Assembly (NCBI GenBank): GCA_030063045.1
Contig: JAQSEB010000068.1
Location: 372,001-436,000 of the forward strand
Direction: 5' to 3'
DNA length: 64,000 bases
DNA from: Pratylenchus scribneri
Lineage: Eukaryota; Nematoda; Chromadorea; Rhabditida; Pratylenchidae
Shown: piece after piece, positions 1 to 11,904 of the stretch
Layout of the letters: every line of letters starts with the position of its first letter
Position numbering within the stretch: the stretch's first letter is position 1
Notes under the pieces: model-generated
What the model was told of the DNA's origin: nothing
The model's database searches: none
What the model saw: only the letters and a program-made list of their open reading frames with translations
Made by a program: the position numbers and the translations under genes

Positions 1-160
1 AAATTTCCATCCATATTTTAATATTTTTTTATTCCTCATTGGGCATTAGTTATGTGCACATTCCAAAATTATTGTTTCCATTATGACCATAATAACCAAG
101 TTCTCCTGTCTCCTCTATACTTATTTTTATTTCATCCACTCCCCCCCCCCCCCCCCCCCC

Positions 161-2139
161 CAGGGATGGAACCGCAACGGTAAAATTGGTTCTGAGCTCC
201 CAGATTCAAAATCAATCAAATGATATACCAATCGACGCGTCTTTACGAGCTGTGTCAGAAAATACAAGAAATTTCAGCGCGCTTGCACTTTTGGCCAAGT
301 TATGGCCATTAAAACTATTTTCCCATAAAAGTGCTTGGTCCTCCCTATGGGTCGAAAATTTTTAAATTTTTTTCATGGCCATATTATAGCTCATTCGACG
401 CGGCTCGGAGAGCAGATTCCGAATCTGTGATTGGTTTCGCGTAAAACTCAAAGAGAAAAAAGTTATGGCCATTTTTGACTCGCTGGAATGTGTTGGAACT
501 GCGGAGGAATGTAAGAGTGGACTCCGGAGTGTGCGTAGCCGAAGCGCGGGAACTGGACGGGCTTGTGGCGAGCGAAGCGAGCCACAAGCTCGTCTGGTCG
601 CGCGGAGGCGGAGCACACGGAGGAGTCCACTCTGAAATGCCCACCGGAGCAGTTCCAATCCGTATTTCCTTTGCGCGACTGTAACTTTTTTATTTTTGAG
701 TTTTATGCAAAAACGATTACAGATTCGTATTCAGCTCGTTGAGACGCGTCGTTTGAGCTAAATATCTCAATAGAAAAATTTTTAACGTTTTCGACCCAAA
801 GGGGGAACCCTTCACTTTTACGATTTTTTAATGGCCATAACTTGGCTAAAAGTGCAAGCGCGCCGGAATTTTTGGTATTTTCAGACTCAGCTCGACGAGC
901 TCTATCGAATGGTTTATCATTTGATTGATTTTGAGTCTGGGAGCTCAGAACCAATTTTTCCCCGCAACTCAAAAAAATCGCAATCGCAATTTGCTTCGCA
1001 ATCGCAACTCGAACATTTTTCGCAACCGGAATCGCATCGCAACTGAAACGCCGCAATTGCGGCAATCGCAACCGCAATCGCAATTTTTCAAAAATCCCTT
1101 AAAAATTGAAAAAAAATCAGAAAATACGAAAAAAGTGAAATTTTTATCCAAAAATCAAATTCAATGATATTTCAAAAAATTATTTAATGATATTTCAAAG
1201 CATCAAAATTTAAAGTGATAACCTTTTTTTTCTCCAAAAAAAACTTTTTTTCCGCCAAAAAAAATCTTTTTTACCGCCAAGACTTTTTTTCCTCCAAAAA
1301 ACACTTTTTTACCGCCAATGACCCAAAAATAAAATTTTTGAATTTTTTTTACATAAAATCATAAAATTAAATTTAATCCAACTCATTTCAAACGTCCATT
1401 GCGCAAAAAAAATTTACAATTTTTTATTCAAAATATGTTTTAGGGCCTATATTTAGGACTCAGACACGGGTTGAAGCATCGGATCTAGGGACTATGGGCT
1501 AGGGTTAGGGTAGGTTAGAGTCAGAGCATGGGTCCTAGGGGCTAGGGGCTATGGTTAGGGTAGGTTAGGGTCGGAGCATGGGTCCTAAGGGCTAGGGGCT
1601 AAGGGTCGGAGCAAGGGTTCTAGGGGTTAACGATAGGGATAAGGATATCGTAAGATTCGGGTCAGGGCTAGGATAAAGATTCTTCAAAGTTAAGATAATT
1701 TCTTATTCGGCTGAGAGAGCTTCATTCCATTTATTTTATGATTTTATATAAAAAAAATTCAAAAATTTTATTTTTGGGGTCATTGGAGGTAAAAAAAGTT
1801 ATTTTTGGAGGAAAAAGAGGTATTGGCGGTAAAAAAGTATTTTTTGGAGGAAAAAAAGTCTTGGCGGTAAAAAAGATTTTTTTGGCGGAAAAAAGTTTTT
1901 TTTGGAGGAAAAAAAATAGCATGTAAATTTAAAATTATAAAGTGGCACATTTTGGTGAAGGAAAAGAAGCTTCTTCAAATTTTCTCGTGTAAAATATTCA
2001 ACTTAAAATGAGAAGGGTCCCCCCCTTTGCTTTTTTCGCAATATTTTCGCAATTCGACACTTTTCGCAATCGCATCGCAACTGAAACGCCGCAATTGCGG
2101 CAATCGCAACCGCAATTCGCAATTGCGGTTCCACCCCTG
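161..2139. mobile_element. Non-autonomous hAT-like element with simple-sequence ends
   Basis: The left end reads CAGGGATGGAACCGCAAC and the right end is its near inverse (GCGGTTCCACCCCTG). A CAGGG start is typical of hAT transposon termini. Both ends sit in runs of C (141-160 and 2140-2150), so an 8-bp target duplication of all C is possible but cannot be proven. Inside is a large imperfect palindrome (about 165-480 against 690-1010), then short GCAATCGCAA repeats at 970-1090 and 2030-2130. A second inverted pair of T/A-rich CCGCCAAAAA repeats lies at 1210-1375 against 1735-1925. I see no transposase ORF; the short ORFs here are palindrome shadows. The 805-bp element at 49462 has the same terminal design. 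Confidence 0.6.
1440..1690. repeat. GGGTTAGGG/GGGCTAGGGG low-complexity tract
   Basis: Degenerate direct repeats of GGGCTAGGGGCTA and GGGTTAGGGTAGG with GGAGCATGGGTCCTA interspersed. It forms the loop of the inverted repeat inside the hAT-like element. Similar TAGGGG tracts sit in the loops of the foldbacks at 8280-8340 and 19850-19920. It resembles telomere-like sequence but is not a regular nematode TTAGGC array. Confidence 0.6.
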
Positions 2140-2911
2140 CCCCCCCCCCCATTCCCAATTTATCTTCAATTCGTTGTAATAAAAAATTTTGATTGTGCGA
2201 TATTAAAAATTTTTGATACCTTTAATAATATTCTTTTTATTTTTTATTGGATATTGTTTTGTTTTGCTATGCAATGATGTTGATGAAATGACGAAAATGA
2301 AAAACAAGCAAGAACCTATAGGCTACAGCAAAGAGCAATAGCAGCAGGGGGCAAGGCAAACTCACAAGAGTGCGTTGGACACTGGATATAATAAAAGAGG
2401 AATATTGATTTCCTTATTTCTACTTACATTCTTGGTTTGGTCTGTCATTTGTTTTCTTCACATTGTCTCATATTTATTGCGGCGAGTAGTTCCCAAAAAT
2501 AAGAATTTTTTTTGTTTTTTAAGAAAATTTATTTTATATATCAACCGTAAAAATCAAATAAAATTTTTGTAATATTAAATATTTTCTCTACTACTTATTA
2601 GAAAATAAATAAAATTGCCTAGGATTAAACTTAAGGCGAGATTGATCAGAAATTCCCTATAGTCTCATGCGCGTTCTGCTGCTTCATCTCTATATCATTG
2701 TGAGCAAGATTGTACATTAAAAACCTAAATGGCAGCTTTCATTTTCCGAAAAATATTTTTTTTTAATTTAAATAAAAAATTATAATCGATTTTAGCCAAA
2801 AATTCTTTCGAATTCGTATATTCTATTCCATCTCATATTATAATATTAGCTGTTATTAGTTATTTTAAAATAATATGTTAATAAGCAACAATCATTTCCG
2901 TATATGAGATA
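2140..2911. other. Intergenic, nothing recognised
   Basis: AT-rich sequence with a short C run at the left edge. A 65-codon open frame at 2375-2572 has a hydrophobic stretch, but I see no splice partners or family likeness and do not call it a gene. The last 300 bases would hold the promoter of the F-box-like gene. Confidence 0.5.
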
Positions 2912-5269
2912 ATGTTGCCTACTGAAACTTGGTCGGAAATTTTCGAATTTATTCCACGATTAAATTTGGGCCAATCAATTTCGCTTGTCAATATCTATTT
3001 CCATTTAATTGCATATCCAATTATGCACGAAAATTGCCCTCGAGAATTGTTCCAACTCAATGTTTATGCAGCGCAAGATGAAGCAAATGAGGACAAATTT
3101 TTAATACAAAGTCTTTTCTCCTTTGCAAAGGAACGAAGGTCTCTCTTTTGGTTTATTTTAATTTTAAAATTTAATAATTAATCATTTTTTCATCTTAAAA
3201 TAAAAATACGATTGGTTATCAAAAAAAAGAGGAATGTTACAAATTACCATATTTCATATTTTCAAAGCATATTAAAATTATTAGTAGTCTAATAAAATTA
3301 ATAAAATTTATTTTAATAAAAAATTTATTATCATTTTCATCTATATCATGTCTTTTTTCTATCTATTAATTAGTCGATAAAGTTGTTTAATTTTTTTTCA
3401 ATATTTTAAAATAATTTCTGAATTCCACGAATTATAGTTAATAATCTAGTTAATTTAATGTATTTATCTAGCTTCTTCATTTTTAATATTATCTGCAACA
3501 AAGATATTAGTTATATTTTACACTATATCAATTAAATTATATTCATATTTTTACAGTTACATTGATTTGCAAATGGAACCACCGCAAAATATTATGTCAA
3601 TTAAATTATTATATATAGAAACCATTAATTCAGGTAGTTTGTTACAAATCTATTGTCCAAAAATTTTTCCAAAAAATATTTCAATTATTTTGATAAATAT
3701 TTAAAATTTTTGCTAATGAATATATATTGCTATATTTATTAATATTAACTCATAGGGATTAGGGAATAGGAAGTCTTTAAATTTGGATTTTTTATAGGCA
3801 AGATATTAAGGTTAATAATGAATTGTCAAGATTTGCAAACAAACACTTATTAAATTAAATAATTTTTGTTTAAAGGTGTGGTCAATTTGCTAAAATATTT
3901 AAGATATTATCAACTTATTCGTGAAGTGATATTTTACGAAGATCAGCATAATACATTGTCAACAATGGCATTGCAATATCCAACATTTTTCATCGATAAT
4001 GGAGATGGCTTTCAATTTCAAATTTCAATTCAATATCGTTGCGAATTAAGAGAACGAAAATGTTTCGAATTTGCAATGTAAACTAATTTGTATTTTTAAA
4101 TTAAGAATTTTATATTTGATTTAGCCAATATATATTATTAAATAGAAAATTTTATAAGGCATTAAAAAAGATAATCTTCAACGAGATGTTAAAAATGATG
4201 AAATTCACATTAAAATGGCATTTAATTTTTTTGATTGATAGCTCGAATATCCTAGGAATTGTCGCTTATTTTATATGGTTTTTTAAAAAAAAGTTTTTTT
4301 TGAAAAAAAATTACAAAAGTTGAGGATGTATGGGACTTTTTAATTGAATATTTCTGATTAAAAATTTATCTTCACTTAAAAAATTTGAAAAATATTTAAA
4401 TTTTTTTCGTATATTAATGATATAGATTACCTATTCTAATGTACTTAAAAATCGAAATAAATTTGGAAATTTTATATTTATGAATTTGGTTAGAAAATAT
4501 TGAGTGAAAAATTGCATTGCAATCAAATTCTTTTCTAATTATAATTTTTAGGCCAAAAAGAATATTTTCCCATACGGCTCTATTGAACTTTCCATTCACA
4601 ATGAACACAATGATCGGCGATCGAACATTCAAATGTGGTCCACTTGTTCATTGGCTACATTGGCGTTCAATTGGACAAAAATTACCCAATCGGTTATTAC
4701 AAATTTCAATAATTGGCGATTACAGTCGAACTTTTGTAGAAAATTTTGTTTCTGCACTCATCCAGGTTATTTTTAATATAATTTCCCTCAGTTCTATTCA
4801 AAAAATAATAAATTTTCACCTTTTCTTGGTAAATTATTTTTAATATTACATTTGAAATGTAATTGATATCCGGTTATAAAATTTATTTCAAATTTGATTT
4901 TTAATGAATGGTTCAATAAACATTTTTAAAAATTTATTGAATTATATTTTCATTAACATTTTTTAGTTGGAAATTTAATTTCCTTCTTTTACATATTTAG
5001 ATTGACTTAATTATTTTTTACAATAATAAAGCAAAAATAACAAAAAAAATTAATTCATGTTAATTTTATATCAAAAATTAAAAATTAAGCGTTTCATCAC
5101 AGCCAAAAAGCGATGTCCATATTTGGTGCGCTTCCTTGCTAGTTGGGAAGAATGGGCCGATTTGTTGGAGCAACCGGAGAGGATAAATTCACGAACTGAC
5201 GAAATAATGCATTTTGAAAAATTGGAAATGATGTATGGAATGGTCAGATATGAAATCCGTCGAAATTAA
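2912..5269 (+). CDS. F-box-like protein of a nematode-expanded family, five exons
   Basis: Exons 2912-3138, 3557-3633, 3876-4077, 4552-4765 and 5090-5269 join with consistent phase at every GT/AG junction and give 299 residues. The N-terminus (LPTETWSEIFEFIPRLNLGQ, residues 2-21) has the spacing of a degenerate F-box helix pair, followed by a leucine/isoleucine-rich body and a Trp-rich C-terminus (SWEEWADLLEQPE). This layout recalls the large F-box-like families of cyst nematodes, which are thought to recruit substrates to SCF ubiquitin ligases. That role is inferred from the family only. No signal peptide or membrane segment is visible. The start is the first ATG upstream of the F-box-like segment. 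The exon structure is well supported; the family call is moderate. Confidence 0.7.
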
Positions 5270-6059
5270 TAATCAGCGCAATTTATTATTATAAGTTTTA
5301 AATTTAGTTTATTTTAAAACTGAACAAATACCATTTTTGCTCTAACCATTTTTATTCACATACAACAATCTTTGTTTATGGCCTATTATATTTTGGGAAA
5401 AGAATTTTTGCAGAATAAATTTTGTCAATTTCTTGCTATTATTTCAAAATTCATATTATTAAATATCTAAATATACTAAATGGAGATGTCCGGGACAAAT
5501 TGACATTTGAATATTTTAACTTTGGCGTTTTGTATTATGAAATAAAATCCAAAAATAAATGAAATAGTAAAAGAATAAAGAAAAAGAGTTTTTAAACATA
5601 AAATATAAAGAAATAAAGAAAAATAAATATTTTAGAATGATATTAAATGAGAAAAATTTTTAATTATTTTAATGGAATAGCCGAGAATTATTAAAAAATA
5701 ATGTAAAAATTAAATTTTGTAAATAATTGTATAAAATGCTAAGAAATGATTGAGATAATTAATTATTTTGAACCAATCGGAGCGGCCGGGAGCCGCGCAG
5801 CGGCGACCGGGCGCTCCTTTAAGCAATTAAATCATTGGAATAATGTAATAGGTAATAGCAAACTCGGGAATAGGTTAAAATAGTTTGGATCGGATCAAGT
5901 GGTAGAGAGATTCATGAGTTAAATAAGATAATAATTAATATTTTTCGGGATCTGATTTAAAAAGCCGATAATAACAGAAAAATGAGGAAATGAATTAGAA
6001 ATGCCGTGAATGAGTTCACGAATGAAGTGATAAATACCGGAAATAATCGATAATGATAG
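5270..6059. other. Intergenic with a GC-rich hairpin
   Basis: AT-rich with no supported gene. At about 5779-5818 a GC-rich imperfect hairpin (arms starting GGAGCGGCCGGGAGCCGC) stands out from the AT background. It resembles the hairpins at 6724 and 20965. Confidence 0.5.
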
Positions 6060-6540
6060 GTAAAAAATTGAGAAAAACTCGAGGATGGTCGAGAATGAAG
6101 CATAAAAAAGCCGGGAATAGTCGAGAATTAAAGATAGAAAGCCAGGAATGGTCGAGAATGAAGCATAAAAAAGCCGGGAATAGTCGAGAATGAAAGGTAG
6201 AAAGCCGGGAATGGTCGAGAATGAAGCATAAAAAAGCCGGGAATAGTCGAGAATGAAAGGTAGAAAGCCGGGAATAGTCGAGAATGAAAGGTAGAAAGCC
6301 GGGAATAGTCGAGAATGAAGCATAAAAAAGCCGGGAATAGTCGAGAATGAAAGGTAGAAAGCCGGGAATAGTCGAGAATGAAGCATAAAAAAGCCGGGAA
6401 TAGTCGAGAATGAAAGGTAGAAAGCCGGGAATAGTCGAGAATGAAGCATAAAAAAGCCGGGAATAGTCGAGAATGAAAGGTAGAAAGCCAGGAATGGTCG
6501 AGAATGAAGCATAAAAAAGCCGGGAATAGTCGAGAATTTT
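6060..6540. repeat. 31-bp minisatellite
   Basis: About fifteen tandem units alternate between two types: GAATGAAAGGTAGAAAGCC followed by GGGAATAGTCGA, and GAATGAAGCATAAAAAAGCC followed by GGGAATAGTCGA. The long minus-strand open frame across it only reflects the repeat and has no gene-like features. Confidence 0.9.
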
Positions 6541-6723
6541 GGGATTGAATGAACGGAAAAAAAATTTGAAGAATGAAGAGAACTAAAAATAATGGATTAG
6601 AGATATAGATGGAGATGATGATTATTAATTAATTAATTAATATAAGGGAGCGGATTCCATTTTTAATTTAAATAAATCTGAAATTTAGCGTTTTACATCA
6701 TTCATATTTTAAAACGTTTTGGC

Positions 6724-6761
6724 GAGCGTTGGGATGCCGCGCCAGCGGCATCCCAACGCTC
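6724..6761. repeat. Perfect 17-bp GC-rich hairpin
   Basis: GAGCGTTGGGATGCCGC and its exact inverse are separated by the 4-base loop GCCA. It lies in an AT-rich gene-free stretch. It looks like a bacterial terminator, but the setting is eukaryotic, so it is more likely a short palindromic repeat. Confidence 0.8.
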
Positions 6762-7319
6762 GTTTTATTCTGTTCGGGATACCTCACGAATTTTATATTG
6801 ATTATATCAATACATTATCCATTCAAATTCATTTTCTTATTTAAATATTTTTAAAATTTATTTTCACCATTTTTTTAGATTTAACATTTTCTTCAATCTA
6901 TTCAATAAATTTTTTACTTTAAATTTTAATACTTATTTTCATTTTATCTCTTTTAATTTCCCTCCATATTAATTATTCCACACCCTTGAGTCTCGAATAT
7001 ATGTAGTTGAGAAATAATTAAATATGGTAAAATTAGAATCCCCGTTCCCACGATTTCCCGGGTTCGGAAATAAATCTCTGTTTTCAGTATGAAAGCCTAG
7101 TCTAAACACTAGAAAGAGACATGATAAATAAACAATTTAGGATACCCAAAACAAGATTTTAAGATAAAATACAAATTGATTGAATATCTTTTCTTATTCT
7201 TACCAACATCGAAAGTCGACTCACAACAGTTTCATATTTAATTGTCGAATTTCAATTATAACACCACAATTGAATCCAATTCAACATTAATTAACATAAT
7301 TTATCAATTTACCATTTGA

Positions 7320-7556
7320 TACTTGTTAAGTTTAAGTCCTCTTTTTGGATCATCTTGGAAAAGGAGGAAAAAGTGAAGGGTCCCTCCCCCCTTTGATGTT
7401 AGTTAGGAGGGTTTGGGTTTAGGATAGATTTGAGATGATTTTTACATCATCCTAATCCAATCCCTAACATATCCCTGAATGATCCCAACCCTAAACCTGA
7501 TGACCCATAGGGGGACCAAGCACTTTTCAAAAAGAGGACTCAAACTTAACAAGTAC
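7320..7556. repeat. Small inverted-repeat element
   Basis: ACTTGTTAAGTTTAAGTCC at 7320 is inverted at about 7538-7556 (GGACTCAAACTTAACAAGT). The inner parts carry a GGGTCCCTCC / GGGGGACC pair that also occurs in other foldbacks of this window (near 780, 2015, 19690, 44875). It is probably a MITE-like foldback. The rest of 6762-7750 holds nothing I recognise. Confidence 0.6.
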
Positions 7557-7750
7557 CTATTTATTTTATCTTTAGTTATTATTAAACATATAGTGAAAAT
7601 TGAAGTTATTCTTTATCAATGAAAAATATAATGATTGTTATTTATCCGTTTTATTGATGTCAAATTCAAAATTATTTATTAATTGTCTATGCAAATCCAA
7701 CAAAACTTTAGCTTCCTCTGTAAATGAACATTCCGATTTAACCATTTTCT

Positions 7751-9062
7751 TCATTTTCCTTTCTTCTTTCCCTCCTTGTCGTCCGAATAGGTGCCCCCAA
7801 ATTTTTGGTCGTATTCGTTTCCGAACTGCACATTGTAGTGTGCGCCATAAGTGCTGCTGGATGTAGTTCTAAAAATAATTTTAAAAATTTTTTTTTGATT
7901 TTATTTTTAAAATTAAATTTAATAACCATAAAACTAGAAAACATTTTGGAAAATATTGTATTTCGGAAGATTTTTATCGAACAAGCATGGACCTTAAATT
8001 ATTTGGCTTATTTTGAAAAAATGAATATAACAATTTGTATTGTAAAAATCTATCCATTTTTAAAAAATAATTATCAATAAATTTCCTCAAGCCTTATATA
8101 TGTAACGGTAAATATGGGGAATTGGGAATTCCGCGGATTTAACTAAGCTGATGGGCTGGTAAATTTCGGGAATCTTGGTTTCTAGGCATCGTAGAAGCTC
8201 GAGAGTAGGCTCAGTCGACTCGTCATAGTCGATTTACTATATAAAATTTCAATTACAGACCAATTTAGGGGGGTTAGGATTAGGATAGGGGCGGAATGGG
8301 TTTAGGGGCTAAGGGCTAGGGGTTTTAGGGGCTAAGGGCTAGGGGTCTGTAATTGAAATTTCATATATTAAATCGACTATGTCGAGTCGAATGAGCCTAC
8401 TCTTGAATCTGTACGATGCCTAGAAACCGAGATTCCCGAAATTTACCGGCCCATCTCTTTGGGAAATCCGCGGATTTCCCAATTCCCCATATTTACCGTA
8501 ACATATATAACTAGGGTTAATTATCCGTACGCGGATAATGGAATCACGGGTGCGAATACCCTGCCCGTGTACCCGTCCCGTCAACGGATAATTAACCCTA
8601 TATATAACATATTCGATGGGCAGATCTGGTCTAGCCCTACTATCCCTGTTTTATAACAACAATGACAATTTAAATATATCGAAAATAATAGTCTTTATAG
8701 ATTTTAAAAAGGTATCGTTTTTTCCTATTTTCTCATTCCTTTTTTAGAATGGACTATTCATTTTAATTTCTGTAATAACACAAAAGATTACCCCGATGAA
8801 GTGCCACCGCTTGAATCAGCTCCTTGGCCAGAACCTTCATCGGCTTTACGGCCTGTAACAGGACGATCGCTGGATTGAGTCCCCTTTAGAGTTTTAAAAT
8901 TTTTATTTAAAATTTATTTGTAAATACCTCGCGCCATTTGTAGTTCAATGCATTCAGTTGAGCAAGCTTATTCTTGGCATCATCTCGTTGATCGGATGTA
9001 TAATAGGCAACATTTTGGCAGATTTTCTTGAAATAGTCGCGCGCTTTGAAGTAACCATCACG
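7751..9062 (-). CDS. Unrecognised protein, three 3' exons, 5' end not found
   Basis: Exons 9062-8928, 8883-8792 and 7868-7751 join in phase at GT/AG sites. The first encodes a charged helical stretch (RDGYFKARDYFKKICQN). The second encodes a Ser/Gly/Asp-rich linker (GRKADEGSGQGADSSGG). The third is Gly/Tyr-rich and ends KEGKKKGK before the stop at 7751. I find no signal peptide in the visible part, and the start exon upstream of 9062 is not found. The intron between the last two exons holds two foldback elements. I do not recognise the family. Soluble and probably disordered at its C-terminus is all I can infer. Confidence 0.6.
8094..8510. repeat. Foldback element in an intron
   Basis: The ends are near-exact inverses: ATGTAACGGTAAATATGGGG at 8099 against CCCCATATTTACCGTAACAT at about 8484-8503, with arms of roughly 170 bp. 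The loop (8280-8340) is GGGGCTAAGGGCTA repeats. The arms include the recurrent AGTCGACTCGTC/GACTATGTCGAG motif. It would form a long RNA hairpin if transcribed through the host intron. Confidence 0.8.
8512..8600. repeat. 89-bp palindromic mini-element
   Basis: It starts TAGGGTTAATTATCCG and ends CGGATAATTAACCCTA, so the termini are exact inverses. The core carries ACGGGTGCGAATACCC and GGGTACACGGGC-like palindromes. The terminal TAGGGTTAATTAT is shared with the elements around 47.6 and 48.2 kb, which marks a family. Confidence 0.7.
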
Positions 9063-9556
9063 CTTATAATATTTATAAAAATTAATTTATAATTTTAATA
9101 AAATTATTATCTCTCTATATTGCATAATTTCTGGCTCCATTTGATTTGGTGTATCAGAACAATTTGTATAATTTGTGTTTAATTATATGATTTCCTTAAA
9201 ATGTATTTTATTTTCTAATTCTATTGTCATTTCTATCTCTTCGGCCATTTCTTATAAGGTTGAATGAATGATATGTTGATGGCCAATGTAGCAAAAATCA
9301 GCCCTTCGCGAACAATCCTCCTTTCGCTTTTTCAGATTCAAAAAATAATGCTTAGTTAGCCAGAGAAAAGGATTAAATCTGTAGAGAACTTTTCTAGGCA
9401 AAATGCAGTCAATTCGATAGGACTTTCTTCACTTATTTATAGTCATTCACTCATTCTTCCATCAATGTGTTAAGCATAAAAATTAAAAAAATCACTGGTT
9501 GCGAACATCAAAGTTAACAAATAGCCTGTTAATTTCTCCATTTTTGTTGCAATTTT

Positions 9557-9697
9557 ATGGCCAAATCATCGATTCACAGTTCACAACATCATCCCATTTT
9601 CAGTGGTAGCTCTTTGGGCCTACTTGGTTTGTTCAATTCTAGCAGAGCTTCACAGCAATCGGAAGAAAATGATTCATCATCATTTGTGGATAAGTAG
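9557..9697 (+). CDS. Possible 46-residue Ser-rich ORF or terminal exon
   Basis: An ATG at 9557 opens 46 codons to TAG at 9695. The peptide is Ser/His-rich (MAKSSIHSSQHHPIFSGSS at the start, SEENDSSSFVDK at the end), with more balanced base composition than its surroundings. It may be a short peptide gene or the last exon of a plus-strand gene whose other exons I could not find. Flanks 9063-9556 and 9698-10434 show nothing else. Confidence 0.3.
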   Translation: MAKSSIHSSQHHPIFSGSSLGLLGLFNSSRASQQSEENDSSSFVDK

Positions 9698-10434
9698 CAG
9701 ACAAACTATTATTTTCAAAAGGGGAACGCAAAGTTTTCGATTGGAATTTTAAATTAAAATTACAAATTTTTGCGTACATTTTAAAAAGTAATATAATTTT
9801 ATTGCCATTGGGAAATTAAATTAAATTTATTTATACAAATTTTTATTGAAAAAATTTGAGATTTAAGAAACTTGCAATAATAATTTTTATTTGTTTAAAT
9901 AATGGGCTAATCGTCATCATTTATGAAAAAATATTAGTATCTTTTTATAATAATGTCTTGCTGAAATCCATTTAATTTAATATGAAATGAATTTCGTTGT
10001 TTTATTTTGTGGAAAATTATCAATTCCAAATTTTATTTATTGCTTTTTTTGAATAAGTATAAAAACTTTTTTGAATTAGGAAGTAGAACTCTTTCATTTA
10101 TAAGTAAAATTTAAAGAATTGTCTTTTAAAGCATTCGACAAATAATTATCTTCATTCTTGATTTTTATTAAATTTATGGATTTTCCCAACAAGTTTTTTT
10201 ACTCATTCAAATTTCTTTAATATAAATGTTTCCTCAAATATTTCACCAGGAAATAAAATTATGATTTGCTATTGGTACAAATTAATTGCGACATTTTATG
10301 CCAGAACAGAACATGGTGGAAAGAGAAAAATCGAAACAGAGAGTGAAGGAAAGGACATTTAAAAATAGAATTTAGAGAATTTAAAAAGAATTATCGAGTA
10401 TAATTTTTTTCATCCAATCATCACACATAAATTT

Positions 10435-10990
10435 TTATAATTCCCGTCTACCATGTTTTAGTTCGGCACTCAAATGGCTGGTTTCACTGGTAAAAACCAG
10501 AGACGGAAATTCTTGAATGCCTTCTCCGTGCCTTTTTGATGTTCCCCATGATGTTGGCTTGTCTCTTCTGTTCTGATGGTCCACTTTCCATTGTAACTTC
10601 TTCTGGATTTTCTGTCGGCTCATATTCCACAAATTTTACTGATGGATGCCTGCAGCAAATTTAAAATAATTGTATTTAAATATGACATTTTCATTTTTAT
10701 TATTTTATGCCATTAATTTAAAAATCTCATTTTTTGCTTCAATCTTTAAAAATTTAATTTTATATATTTTTTTATCATTTTTTATTTGAACCTATTTCGC
10801 AAATTTTATATTAAAAATTCGATAAAAATATTAAATTTAATTTTCCAAAAAAATGAAGTCAAAAATTTAATTAAAAAAATAAATAAATATTTTGAATATT
10901 TAATAAGCAGGGCGGATATTTCCATTGTCCAGAATGAGTTATAGACAAAGTATTAAAGCTGATGAAAGCGGAAAAAAGCGACTAATTAGA
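10435..10990 (-). pseudogene. Decayed copy of the 3' exons of the gene at 16743-19006
   Basis: The segment 10435-10660 closely matches 16743-16960, including the ending SAELKHGRREL against SAEPKHGRREL and the shared segment around LVFTSET. The reading frame is broken in the middle, because the upstream half matches in a different frame. A weaker match to the preceding exon (GCGGATATTTCCATTGTCCA) lies at about 10911-10935 and its frame is not open. The first exons are missing, so this is a partial duplicate that has decayed. Confidence 0.65.
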
Positions 10991-11304
10991 TCACTCGCAT
11001 TCAATAGTACTTTATCTGGCAAATTTCCCTCGAGGGAAAATTTCGGACATGCCATCAATATTTCCATTTCGTTTAAAATTTTAATGAATTTATTCTATTT
11101 TTAATAATTCCATTCAATGGACCCTAAAAAAGGCCATTCATTTGCTTCTCTCCTTCATTTAATCGATCAAATCAATCACAAATATTGACATCATCAAATA
11201 TTTGGGCCCAATAAATTTATCCATACAAATTCCCAAAATCGATACAAAAATTGTCAACCCAAATTTCGAGCCATTTCCATTCTTTTCAATTTATTTATGT
11301 GAAA

Positions 11305-11703
11305 AGGTTTTTTGCCGAACGAATGTTCTTTTTGCCGTATAAATCAATTTCTTTTGCCGAAAGTTTAATAACCTGTTGGTGTTTGATCCTATACGCACAA
11401 AATTTAATTCCCATTTTATAGAGCTAATCGCGACTTGTCGATTGATATATAGTTTGTCGCAGATAGGTTCAAAACAAAAGAGTTATAAATCAAAAACCAA
11501 ATAGGTTTTAAACGGTTTAATATCTTTGTATTTGTATTAATCAAACAATGACAAATTATATATCATTCGATAGGTCTCGATTAGCTCTATAAAATGAGTA
11601 TAAGGTTTATGGATCTAGGATCAAACACCAACAAGTTTTTAAATTTTCGGCAAAAGAATCTGATTTATTCTGCAAAAAGAACTTATTCGTTAGGCAAAAA
11701 AAC
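11305..11703. repeat. Foldback element with GCCGAA-rich ends
   Basis: Arms 11305-11440 and 11577-11703 are inverted copies. Examples are TTGGTGTTTGATCC at 11383 against GGATCAAACACCAA, and TTTTTTGCCGAACGAATG against a diverged inverse near 11690. The centre carries the recurrent GATTAGCTCTATAAAATG segment. I see no coding content in 10991-11904 apart from repeat shadows. Confidence 0.7.
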
Positions 11704-11904
11704 CGCTCCCTTTATTAATTTTTACTATCAATTCCATATTGGCTCATACAAATTGAATAAATTTAGGGAAAATGCAACAGATTGGCCACAAACAAATGCG
11801 ATTTACCAAAAATTCCCTCCTTCTATATTCCAAATTTACTAATTCCCAATATTTGTTATTATCCTCAATTCTATTTCCAGACATATTTGTCAGACTGATG
11901 AGCC

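Noticed and set aside
362..1083. Several minus- and plus-strand ORFs of 60-126 codons
   Set aside because: They are mirror images produced by the large palindrome, with Arg-Leu low complexity from GCAATCG repeats.
1500..1620. Telomere-like TTAGGG/TAGGGT words
   Set aside because: Irregular, mixed with GGGCTAGGGG, in a repeat loop; nematode telomeres are TTAGGC.
5919..6512. 197-codon minus-strand frame rich in LPFILDYSRLF-type repeats
   Set aside because: It follows the 31-bp minisatellite exactly and has no start, splice or domain features.
6724..6761. Rho-independent terminator
   Set aside because: Strong hairpin, but the window is eukaryotic with introns; there is no bacterial gene beside it.
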